Origin: Acidobacteriota bacterium
GTDB taxonomy: Bacteria > Acidobacteriota > UBA4820 > DSQY01
DNA: 6,259 bases
Direction of reading: 5' to 3'
NCBI GenBank assembly: GCA_022759065.1
Contig: JAEMPZ010000140.1
Coordinates: forward strand, 1-6,259
Shown: piece after piece, positions 1 to 6,259 of the stretch
Numbering within the stretch: position 1 is the first letter of the stretch
Layout of the letters: every line of letters starts with the position of its first letter
Notes under the pieces: generated by a model
The model's input: only the letters and a program-made list of their open reading frames with translations
What the model was told of the DNA's origin: nothing
Databases searched by the model: none
Translations under genes and position numbers: made by a program

Positions 1-2136
1 GGAGGGGCCGTCAAGCTCCTCCCAAAGAGCCAGGAGGCTCTGGCTCAGGTCACCGCGCCCGAAAGCGCCGAGAAAAGGTTCGATGGCCCTCCCAAATGCC
101 CCGACGCCCCCATCAGCTTCTTTTTGTGACAGGACTCGATCCCCCCACGAGGCGGCCGGCAGCGCTGCAAGCCTGGCGAGATCGGCGTTTGAGGCCCCGC
201 ACCACGGCGCGCGCAAGGCTTCTGCCCACGCCAAATCGTCGTGGGGCCTCAAGAGCGCGACCATAAGAGAGTGGAGGGCGCGCACTTCGGGGCGGTCCAA
301 CATGGCCACCCCTTCCATCACTTTCAAAGGGACGGCCACCTGCGCGAAAGCGCGAACGTAAACGTCAAGGTGCGTCCTTGTCGGCACGAGCACCGCTACT
401 GTCTTGCCGCCAGGCGTTCCCGCTTCACGGCCGATCTCGCCGAGCACTTGCGAAACGCGCTTTGCAACCCAGGACGCTTCGAGTTGGCGGGCCTCCGGGT
501 AGGTTGGAGTCTGCTCTTCGCTGCTTCGATGCAGTCTGTACGAAAAGAGCGCCACCTCGATTTCGCGCGGCGCGCCGCCCCCTTCGCGCTCCGGCGAGGA
601 GGCTTCGAAGCTCGCCTCGTCATACTCGGGCCTCGGCTTTGCCATGACGCGCTCGAACAGGGCGTTTGAGAACTCGACGAGGTGGGGCATCGAGCGGAAG
701 TTTCCTCTAAGCGAACGAGGCGCCATGCGCAGGCGCTCCTCGCCGCGCCTTGCCAGGCCGCGCGCCTTGAGGTCCTCGAAGAGGCTGACCTCCGCGCGCC
801 TGAAACGGTAGATGGACTGCTTCGGGTCCCCCACGACGAAGATCGTCCGCCCGTCCCCGTCCGACCAACCTTCCGTCAAAAGCCCGAGGATATTCACCTG
901 GCTGTCGTTCACGTCCTGCGCTTCGTCAACCAGGAGGTGGCGAAGCCGCTCGTGGCTGAAGATGAGGCTCTCGCCCGGAATATCCTGGCTCCCGAGCGCC
1001 TTCAGCGCGCCCAATTCCAGCGCCATGAAATCAATCCCGCGCTCGGCCTGCGCGCTTTGGAGCCACGCCAGCGCGTTGGCCGCCAGCAGGAGCACGTCAC
1101 AAAGCTCTGAGGCGCCGCAGGGATCCGCTCCAACCTCCGGCAGGCCTTGTAGAAAATGGAGCGCCGAGGCCACATCGGCTGGAAGCTCCTTGATGAAAGC
1201 GGCATGGCCGCACTTGGAGAAACCAGCCGGAAAGCCGTTAGCCGGAGTGAGCGATTGGCGAGGCGTCCCCGCCTTTGTCAAGAAGACCGTGGCCGCTTGC
1301 CTCCACTCGATGAGCCCTTTGGTCCCCGCGCCCGGCACTTCCGCCGGCATGACGGCCCCCAGCTCCGATTCCCCAAGGGCGCTCTTCAGGGCGCGCCAGC
1401 GCGGCGCGTCCTTGAGAAAGTGCGCCGAAACCGGCTCGATGTATATATCAAGGAGCTTGGCCAGCCTTGAGCCCAGAGCCGCGCCGGGGTCCTTTTCAGC
1501 CAACAGCCCCGAGAAGGCGGGCAGCCTGTCCCTTCTTGCCAGAAGTTCAACCAGTTGCTCGCAAAGCACTGTAAGCCTGTTGTTCGCCGAGGCGAGGCGG
1601 CGCCTGAAGGCGCGAAGTTCCTGTTCTCCTCCCGCGCCGGAGAGCAGCGCGCCGAGATAATTAGAGACGGCTTCTTCGATGAGCGCCTTTTGATCGAGGT
1701 CGTCCAGCAGGCCGGTGCCTGGCGGAAAACCGGCCTCCAGGGGGAAGCTTCTGACCACCTCGGCGCAGAAGCCGTGAAAGGTGGTTATCTTCAGGGCGCC
1801 GGGAGTCAGAAGAAGCGCCTTCTTTCCGGCGTGAGTCTCGGCCGCCCTTCGCGCAAGCCCGTGAAGGCGCGCTTCCCACTCGCCACTCGGCTCCGGAGAT
1901 TCATTGAAGGCCGCTTTGAGGGCTCCTCCAATGCGCTCTGCCATCTCGGCGGCGGCCTTCCTAGTGAATGTTATGGCAAGGATTTGGCGCGGGTCCTTCA
2001 CTTCCCCTAGAAGCGCAAGATAACGGGCGACAAGAAGCGCCGTCTTGCCGGACCCGGCGGGCGCTTCGTAAATGAAGCTTCGGCGGGTATCAAGCGCCTC
2101 TTCGCGAATCGCCTGGTCGGAAGGATTGCGGTTCAT
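1..2136 (-). CDS. UvrD/RecB/AddA-type ATP-dependent DNA helicase, 3' end off window (712 codons seen)
   Basis: This is an SF1A helicase, likely the motor subunit of an AddAB/RecBCD-like complex that unwinds DNA ends. The frame is open for all 712 codons from ATG at 2136 to base 1, with no stop, so the gene continues beyond the left edge. Motifs seen in order: Q-motif region SDQAIREEAL (6-15), Walker A APAGSGKT (25-32), motif Ia LAITFTRKAAAEM (53-65), the RecB/AddA-type TTFHGFC (118-124), Walker B LLVDEAQDVND (401-411), motif III VVGDPKQSIYRFRRAEV (434-450), motif IV LRGNFRSMPHLVEFSN (476-491), and VAVLVPTRTHLD (580-591). Motifs V and VI, and any C-terminal nuclease domain, would lie outside the window; RecB/AddA proteins usually have about 1,000-1,250 residues. 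The ATG overlaps the TGA of the nuclease gene (ATGA), with a weak GGAG eight bases upstream. Helicase assignment is firm. Subunit role is inferred from the neighbour. A plain UvrD or Rep is less likely because these have about 700 residues in total and their Walker B comes much earlier. Confidence 0.95.
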   Translation of the reverse strand, partial: MNRNPSDQAIREEALDTRRSFIYEAPAGSGKTALLVARYLALLGEVKDPRQILAITFTRKAAAEMAERIGGALKAAFNESPEPSGEWEARLHGLARRAAETHAGKKALLLTPGALKITTFHGFCAEVVRSFPLEAGFPPGTGLLDDLDQKALIEEAVSNYLGALLSGAGGEQELRAFRRRLASANNRLTVLCEQLVELLARRDRLPAFSGLLAEKDPGAALGSRLAKLLDIYIEPVSAHFLKDAPRWRALKSALGESELGAVMPAEVPGAGTKGLIEWRQAATVFLTKAGTPRQSLTPANGFPAGFSKCGHAAFIKELPADVASALHFLQGLPEVGADPCGASELCDVLLLAANALAWLQSAQAERGIDFMALELGALKALGSQDIPGESLIFSHERLRHLLVDEAQDVNDSQVNILGLLTEGWSDGDGRTIFVVGDPKQSIYRFRRAEVSLFEDLKARGLARRGEERLRMAPRSLRGNFRSMPHLVEFSNALFERVMAKPRPEYDEASFEASSPEREGGGAPREIEVALFSYRLHRSSEEQTPTYPEARQLEASWVAKRVSQVLGEIGREAGTPGGKTVAVLVPTRTHLDVYVRAFAQVAVPLKVMEGVAMLDRPEVRALHSLMVALLRPHDDLAWAEALRAPWCGASNADLARLAALPAASWGDRVLSQKEADGGVGAFGRAIEPFLGAFGRGDLSQSLLALWEELDGPS

Positions 2137-4847
2137 GGTTCGGGCTCCGCCGAGTCATCAGGAGCGGCCGTTTCCGCTTCGTCAAAATAGCCGCAAAGCC
2201 TGTCGTATGGGCAATACTCGCAGGCGCCTCCCTTTCGGCTCAAGTCTCTGAGCGAACCGGGCGACGGCTCGGCCGGGAACTCCCCCTTCATCGGCCCTTC
2301 GAGTTTCCCTCGCAGCGCCTCTTCCCATTGTGGCAGGCGCGCGTCCCAATCCACCAGCGCCCTGCCTTTTCCCCGCCCCTCGAAAAGGGGCTCGGCCGAG
2401 ACTTCGCCGGCGCTGCGGAGGCATATGAACCCGCCCTGAAGAGGGGCATCGCCGCGCTCCACGCCCTTGACGAGGCCCCGCTTCAAAGCGAGGAGGTAAG
2501 CGGGAAGCTGCAACCCCAACCCTTTTTCGAGGACTTTGCTTGCCGTCGGGATGGCTCCGGTTTTGTAGTCCCATACTGCCATGGCGCCATAAGGCCCCGC
2601 GTCCACTCGGTCCACCCGGCCCTTGAGCCACAGGCCGGCCGCGTCGAGCCCGGAAAAGGCCGCCTCGGCCGCCAGCGGCCTCCAACCCTCCTGGGCCCTG
2701 CGCCGCTCCAGTTCCAGCCACTTGCCAAGCACGCCAGGCGATTCGTCGTCGCCAAGCAGCCTCTCCCTTTCGACCTGCCAGAGAAGCTCTTCGGCGCGGC
2801 CGCCGTTTTGAAGTTCCGAATCCACGCACTCGGAGAGAAGCGCCTTTGCCCCATCGCTGCTTTGCGGCCAATCGCCTGGCGGGCTTTCCATCAGCGCCAG
2901 CATGAAGCGGCGCAGCGCCGAGTGTACCAGCCCGCCGCGCTCCAGCGGATCAATCCCCTGCAATGCTTTTGGAACCGGCTCCAGCAAGAGAACGTCAGAC
3001 GCGAAGAAAGCGAAAGGACACCCGGCGAGTCGTTCAAGAGACGTGACGCTCCATTCGCGCGCCGCGTCCAAAGGAGGCGCCGGCTGGCGCTCCGCCGGCG
3101 GCGAAGCAGGCCGCGCGACAAGCGATTCCATCAGCCAGCGGGCCCGAAGCCACGCGGGGGGCGGGTCGCTCCAAAGGTCGAGCGTCCGTTCTATTCTTCG
3201 GCCATCCTCGGCTTCATCGGGTATAAGAGGACAGGGCAGATACGGCGCTTCTTCCCCAAGGCCCGCCGCCCGGCTGAATAATACGCTTGGCGCCGACGCG
3301 AGAAGGGATTCCACAGTCCGGCCTGCCTCTTCCCACCGCCCCTCCGGGGTGCATTCTGGCAGCAGGCGCCGCTGTGCGCTGTTCAACAGCGGCTGGTCCA
3401 CGCCCGCGCCAGGCAGCGCGTCGCCGTGCGCGCCAACCACCCACAAGCGCTGGAAGGCCAGGCCCGCCGCCTCTCTCGCTGGAAGAACCTGAAGGCCGGT
3501 TGTTTCGGGCGTCTTGAACGCCACCGCGTAGCTCGACGCGGCCTCCCTGAGCCACGCGAGCGCCTCTCGCGCTGTCGTTTCGATTTTCCCGGCTTCAGCG
3601 CCGAGAGAGGCGACGGCTTCGCCAAGGTGCTGCCAGGCGATCGCGTCCATTTGCCTGTCGCTTCCCGCAAAGCTGGGAAAACCGGTCTGTTTCCAAAGGC
3701 CGTCAAGAGACTCAAGCCATAATCCCAGAGGAGCCCTTTTCAACTTGGACATGGCCTTGATCCGGCCTACCGGAAGGCCCTCGCGCTCAAGCGCCGCGAC
3801 GCTAGATTCGCAATCGCCCGCCGGACGCCTCCCATGAAGCGCCGCTCGCGTTTTCGCGGCCCGGTCGAGCCGCCTCTCAGAACCTAAATAGACCGAGGTG
3901 AAATAACTCTCCAGGAGCGCCGGCGCGGAAGGCTCCGCGACCGCCCTGAGAGGCAACACGGCGCTCTCGAAAAGAGGATGGCTTGGAAGCGGGTCTCCTC
4001 CGGCAAGGTTATACCTGATAGAGCGCTCAAGGTCCACAGGCTCGTTTCCGGCCAGTTCGCCAAGAAGCCTTCTCAATAGCGGACGGTAGGAGCCATCGAG
4101 ATAAACGAGCCCCATGTCTCGGCCGCCCCGGTTCCACTCCTCAAGAATCTCCGCCAGCACGGCGCGGCACTCCTGCTCTGGCGTGGCCCAAACCCTGGAG
4201 CGCAAAGCCCGGCCTTCGCTGGAGACACAGGCGCGCATCTTTATCAAGCCGCCCGATTGTGCTTCAAGCGCTTCGGCAACCAGAGCGTCCGGATTAGACA
4301 GTCTCTCGCATTCAACGAGAACCACCGGCCGTCCGGCAAGAATCTTCCGTTCCCGCAAGGCCCCCGCCACGCGCGATGCGACGCCCTTGTAGGTGAGAAA
4401 CCCCTCGCGGCGCAAAAGCTTCAAAAAATGACGCGACGCCTCCGCCCGCCACGCGGGGAGCGCCTCGAAGGATCGGACCTCGATCGCCTCCAGCCCGCCG
4501 GCTTCCACGACGTCGAGCGCATCCATCGCCATTGCGAAGAGGGCGGGCATTGGAACAATTCCCTCAGGAGGCGGGATCTCCTTCATGGCCCTTGACCAGA
4601 AACAAAGGGCAGCCACGCGGGAAATCGGCCGGAACTCGTCCCAGAGCGACGCGTGGCTCTCCATTACGAAACGGCGGAAGGCCATGATCCTCGGAGTGGC
4701 CCAAGCCCGCTGATCTTCCGAAAGCCGCGCAAGGCGGCAACGATGGAGAAGGCGGCGGGCCAGCCGGCCAGTGGAGGCCAGAACCAGAGAGCCTTTCGCG
4801 GCGTACTCCGCCGCCGCAGCTTCGATTTCGGCGGCGCTGCCCTTCAT
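2133..4847 (-). CDS. AddB-like DNA repair exonuclease subunit, PD-(D/E)XK (RecB-family) nuclease
   Basis: This 904-residue protein is the probable nuclease subunit of an AddAB-like end-processing complex. The C-terminal third is a RecB-family nuclease domain: GGLVHSALRRF (638-648, His642), GRVDRVD (743-749, Asp746), VWDYKTG (758-764, Asp760 and Lys762) and LQLPAYLLAL (779-788, Gln780, Tyr784). All expected active-site residues are present. Cys610 (AGCPFAFF) and a terminal C-x2-C-x5-C (Cys876, 879, 885) match the AddB pattern that binds a 4Fe-4S cluster bracketing the nuclease. The first 590 residues resemble a degenerate SF1 helicase fold: TPEQECRAVLAEILEEW sits near the middle, and the LQVLPAREAAGLAFQRLWVVG segment (452-472) resembles motif V. 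No Walker A is visible; the N-terminus reads LVLASTGRLARRLLHR where classical AddB has GxxGSGKS-like sequence. Length and layout fit the AddB-related 'probable DNA repair protein' family of about 900 residues better than classical AddB of about 1,150. ATG at 4847 overlaps the upstream TGA and has GAGGTGG six bases upstream. The nuclease call is firm; the exact family name is less so. Confidence 0.92.
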   Translation of the reverse strand: MKGSAAEIEAAAAEYAAKGSLVLASTGRLARRLLHRCRLARLSEDQRAWATPRIMAFRRFVMESHASLWDEFRPISRVAALCFWSRAMKEIPPPEGIVPMPALFAMAMDALDVVEAGGLEAIEVRSFEALPAWRAEASRHFLKLLRREGFLTYKGVASRVAGALRERKILAGRPVVLVECERLSNPDALVAEALEAQSGGLIKMRACVSSEGRALRSRVWATPEQECRAVLAEILEEWNRGGRDMGLVYLDGSYRPLLRRLLGELAGNEPVDLERSIRYNLAGGDPLPSHPLFESAVLPLRAVAEPSAPALLESYFTSVYLGSERRLDRAAKTRAALHGRRPAGDCESSVAALEREGLPVGRIKAMSKLKRAPLGLWLESLDGLWKQTGFPSFAGSDRQMDAIAWQHLGEAVASLGAEAGKIETTAREALAWLREAASSYAVAFKTPETTGLQVLPAREAAGLAFQRLWVVGAHGDALPGAGVDQPLLNSAQRRLLPECTPEGRWEEAGRTVESLLASAPSVLFSRAAGLGEEAPYLPCPLIPDEAEDGRRIERTLDLWSDPPPAWLRARWLMESLVARPASPPAERQPAPPLDAAREWSVTSLERLAGCPFAFFASDVLLLEPVPKALQGIDPLERGGLVHSALRRFMLALMESPPGDWPQSSDGAKALLSECVDSELQNGGRAEELLWQVERERLLGDDESPGVLGKWLELERRRAQEGWRPLAAEAAFSGLDAAGLWLKGRVDRVDAGPYGAMAVWDYKTGAIPTASKVLEKGLGLQLPAYLLALKRGLVKGVERGDAPLQGGFICLRSAGEVSAEPLFEGRGKGRALVDWDARLPQWEEALRGKLEGPMKGEFPAEPSPGSLRDLSRKGGACEYCPYDRLCGYFDEAETAAPDDSAEPEP
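2145..2148 (-). promoter_or_regulatory. Weak Shine-Dalgarno GGAG for the helicase gene
   Basis: GGAG on the minus strand lies eight bases before the ATG at 2136, inside the last codons of the nuclease gene. It is short and could be chance. The ATGA overlap suggests that helicase translation depends largely on coupling to the nuclease gene, which would help keep the two subunits in balance. Confidence 0.4.
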
Positions 4848-6169
4848 TGAGAGCCACCTCGCTCAATGACCATCATGGGAAGGTCAATTCGCCCGTCACG
4901 CTTCTCGCGAGCCGCGCTTCCCGAGTAGGCCAACGTCATGCCGCCGTCCTGGTTCACGGCGTAGAACCATCTTGTCCCCGGACACCTGGACTTTTCTATG
5001 CCTGGAATCGCCGGCGGCCACCTTTCAGAAGCGGAGCGCGCCTGGCGGGCGATGAAAAGTTTTTGGGTGAGTTCCAGGTCCAGCTCCAGTTGCGTCACCG
5101 AGGTCCAGGGGATGCTCATTCTGGTGACGCCAAAGTGGCCGCTGGCGCTCCATTCTGGCAAGTCCCTGGCAATGAAATCGGCCCCCGCGGCCATGCTGGA
5201 ATTGCACCAGCCCTGGCGTTCAAGGATGGCGATCTGGTCGAGGCAAGCGATGCCGGCGTCGGCCATCGAGAGCCTGAACCAGAGCCTGCCGAAGCTCTTC
5301 CAAAGCCAGCCTTCCCTCCTGGCCGCTCGGCTAGCGTAAGGAGCCATTGCGGTCATTTGGCCGGCGTTCCAATACTTCCAAGCCTCGAATTGAAGCGCGG
5401 ACATGAATTCCTTCTCATACGGCGCAGGATCAAGCCTCGCCTGCCATTCCGGCGGCGCCAACCCCGACTTTCTCAAAACGCCGGCCCGTTCGCGCGCCAT
5501 GGCGACGGCAGAGCCGAAAAAAACGAGCTCGGGGCGGGATAGAAGCCCCTTTTCAAGAACCCAGGTGGCTTCAAGGTCGCCAAGCCCTCCAGCGGAATCG
5601 TGGTTTGCAAAGCGCGCCATCGCGTCAACAAACAGCCATTCCCCAAGCGACAGGATGCCCAGATGGTTCGGCGGCCTTCTGCCGCCACCAGAAAGGTCAA
5701 CGTCCCATATCGGCGGCCCTTCATTTCGCAGAACCGCCTTCACCGATGAAAGCACGCCGCCGTGACTTTCCAGAAACGCGCCGGCCTCTTCTGGAGGGGG
5801 GCTTATACAAACTGCCGGGTCATTCAGTTCCTTCTCCAGGTATTTGTGAAAATATCCAGTCACCTTGCTCCAGTCGCCTGGCTCGATGTTTTGGATGTCA
5901 TTCTTGTTTGACAGCGAAAGGAACGGCAACCCGAGAGGGACGCAAAGGTTCTCTATTTGCTCCGCCGCCACGTTCTTGGACTTTGCCGGAAAGCGCGCGG
6001 CAAATCCAGCCATTGAGCCGTAGCTCCCCGCCCATCGGTCTTCAATCTGCTTTTCCTTGGAGCGCACCAAGAGCAGCATCGCGCCGTAGGCGGCCGTTGC
6101 CGCCACCAAAACAATGGCCAGGCCCAGCCAAAGCGCGCGGTTGAGTTTTTTCAGAAAAACAGGCGACAC
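4844..6169 (-). CDS. Hypothetical protein with one N-terminal membrane anchor
   Basis: I do not recognise the family of this 441-residue protein. Visible features are a short basic N-terminus (LKKLNR), then one hydrophobic segment at about residues 12-35 (ALWLGLAIVLVAATAAYGAM...), then a charged stretch and a long soluble domain rich in Trp and Ala. This suggests a membrane-tethered protein; charges flank the segment on both sides, so topology is not certain. A C-terminal stretch (about 360-417) reads LDLELTQKLFIARQARS, then RWPPAIPG, CPGTRWFYA and DGGMTLAYSG. It loosely resembles the 'ageing-helix, GrYP, DG' pattern of pseudopilin-like C-termini, but no function follows from that. It is first in the unit, and its TGA overlaps the ATG of the nuclease gene. 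The start was chosen as GTG at 6169, four bases after AAGGAGG. The in-frame TTG at 6172 would be only one base from it. The gene is certainly coding: it is a long open frame, has a good ribosome site and makes a tight overlap. Its role in DNA repair is unproven. Confidence 0.85.
   Translation of the reverse strand: MSPVFLKKLNRALWLGLAIVLVAATAAYGAMLLLVRSKEKQIEDRWAGSYGSMAGFAARFPAKSKNVAAEQIENLCVPLGLPFLSLSNKNDIQNIEPGDWSKVTGYFHKYLEKELNDPAVCISPPPEEAGAFLESHGGVLSSVKAVLRNEGPPIWDVDLSGGGRRPPNHLGILSLGEWLFVDAMARFANHDSAGGLGDLEATWVLEKGLLSRPELVFFGSAVAMARERAGVLRKSGLAPPEWQARLDPAPYEKEFMSALQFEAWKYWNAGQMTAMAPYASRAARREGWLWKSFGRLWFRLSMADAGIACLDQIAILERQGWCNSSMAAGADFIARDLPEWSASGHFGVTRMSIPWTSVTQLELDLELTQKLFIARQARSASERWPPAIPGIEKSRCPGTRWFYAVNQDGGMTLAYSGSAAREKRDGRIDLPMMVIERGGSQ
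4854..4860 (-). promoter_or_regulatory. Shine-Dalgarno GAGGTGG for the AddB-like gene
   Basis: The minus strand reads GAGGTGG followed by six bases and then the ATG at 4847. It lies inside the last codons of the upstream gene, so the nuclease gene can both be translated from this site and be coupled to its neighbour through the ATGA overlap. Confidence 0.65.
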
Positions 6170-6173
6170 CAAG

Positions 6174-6180
6174 CCTCCTT
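6174..6180 (-). promoter_or_regulatory. Strong Shine-Dalgarno AAGGAGG for the membrane-protein gene
   Basis: The minus strand reads AAGGAGG, then CTTG, then GTG. The spacing is four bases to GTG (6169) but only one to TTG (6172), so this site favours the GTG start. It is the strongest ribosome site in the unit, as expected for the first gene of an operon. Confidence 0.8.
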
Positions 6181-6185
6181 ACAAA

Positions 6186-6218
6186 TTGGCCCAGGGCGCC
6201 ACGCGGCCCCGGAGCCAA
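6186..6218 (-). other. Imperfect hairpin in the presumed 5' leader
   Basis: On the minus strand TTGGC (6218-6214) can pair with GCCAA (6190-6186). A second short stem of GGGC/GCCC type lies inside it, with mismatches between the two. It ends about five bases before the AAGGAGG ribosome site, so it could affect translation of the first gene. It has no poly-U tail and is not a terminator for this strand. A stem this short is common by chance in GC-rich DNA. The rest of 6170-6259 holds no gene that I can support. Confidence 0.25.
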
Positions 6219-6228
6219 ATACCACCCT

Positions 6229-6234
6229 ATTGTA
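6229..6234 (-). promoter_or_regulatory. Candidate -10 box TACAAT for the three-gene unit
   Basis: The minus strand has TACAAT, one base from the sigma-70 consensus TATAAT and unusually AT-rich for this DNA. It lies about 60 bases upstream of the first start codon. No good -35 is found at 16-18 bases: a TTGGCA is present further upstream (6246-6251) but only 11 bases away. The promoter is therefore tentative, and transcription may instead enter from beyond the right edge. Confidence 0.3.
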
Positions 6235-6259
6235 CCCCAGGGCTCTGCCAAAGTTAGAC

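Noticed and set aside
83..2010. Several plus-strand open frames (for example 241-669, 812-1660, 1555-2010), with no complete minus-strand frame longer than 72 residues, could suggest plus-strand genes here.
   Set aside because: The minus frame ending at base 1 is open for 712 codons and contains all the early UvrD/RecB helicase motifs. The plus-strand frames are GC-rich shadows with no recognisable domains.
2182..2871. 229-residue minus-strand frame overlapping the nuclease gene in another phase.
   Set aside because: It is Arg/Gly-rich with no motif, and the overlapping frame carries the whole active site and cysteine cluster.
2328..3281. 317-residue plus-strand open frame opposite the nuclease domain.
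   Set aside because: It is Arg/Pro/Ala-rich, low-complexity translation antisense to the conserved nuclease motifs, typical of a shadow frame in GC-rich DNA.
4847..5542. 231-residue plus-strand frame opposite the membrane-protein gene, starting at the operon junction.
   Set aside because: No ribosome site of note, and its composition is that of an antisense shadow. The opposite strand has the longer frame, a strong ribosome site and the ATGA junction.
6042..6251. 69-residue minus-strand frame at the right edge, a possible short leader gene.
   Set aside because: It begins with TTG without a clear ribosome site and overlaps the membrane-protein gene in another phase.
6246..6251. TTGGCA on the minus strand as a -35 box.
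   Set aside because: It is only 11 bases from the TACAAT candidate -10, too close for a sigma-70 promoter. It also does not fit the sigma-54 TGGCAC-N5-TTGC layout.

Overview
The window is almost entirely coding on the minus strand. It holds one compact, co-directional three-gene unit read from right to left: a membrane-anchored protein of unknown function (6169 to 4844), an AddB-like PD-(D/E)XK exonuclease with an Fe-S-type cysteine set (4847 to 2133), and the first 712 codons of a UvrD/RecB/AddA-type DNA helicase (2136 to 1) that runs off the left edge. Both junctions are 4-base ATGA overlaps, where the start codon of the downstream gene overlaps the stop codon of the upstream gene. This implies one transcript with translational coupling.

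The DNA is GC-rich (about 60% by eye). Coding density is very high, with third positions rich in G and C, and the unit shows Shine-Dalgarno sequences, so a free-living GC-rich bacterium is likely. The helicase resembles the UvrD-type partner of the proteobacterial 'probable DNA repair protein' family (AddB-related), but nothing here fixes the phylum. There are no tRNA or rRNA genes, insertion sequences, CRISPR arrays or phage genes.

Functionally, the two left genes look like a two-subunit end-resection machine of the AddAB/RecBCD class. The helicase carries a complete Walker A, Walker B (DEAQD) and the GDPKQSIYRFR and NFRS motifs. Its partner carries an inactive-looking helicase-like N-terminal part with no Walker A, followed by a RecB-family nuclease domain with all its active-site residues and the C...C-x2-C-x5-C cysteine pattern that binds a 4Fe-4S cluster in AddB. 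Together they would unwind and trim double-strand-break ends for RecA loading. The first gene of the unit has a single N-terminal membrane segment and no domain I can name; its link to DNA repair is only positional.

The only non-coding stretch is 6170-6259 at the right edge. It holds a strong Shine-Dalgarno, an imperfect hairpin and a possible -10 box. The most useful points for a second look are the unexplained membrane protein coupled to a recombination nuclease, the divergent Walker-less AddB-like subunit, and a likely start-site correction for the first gene. I do not see a wholly new system here.
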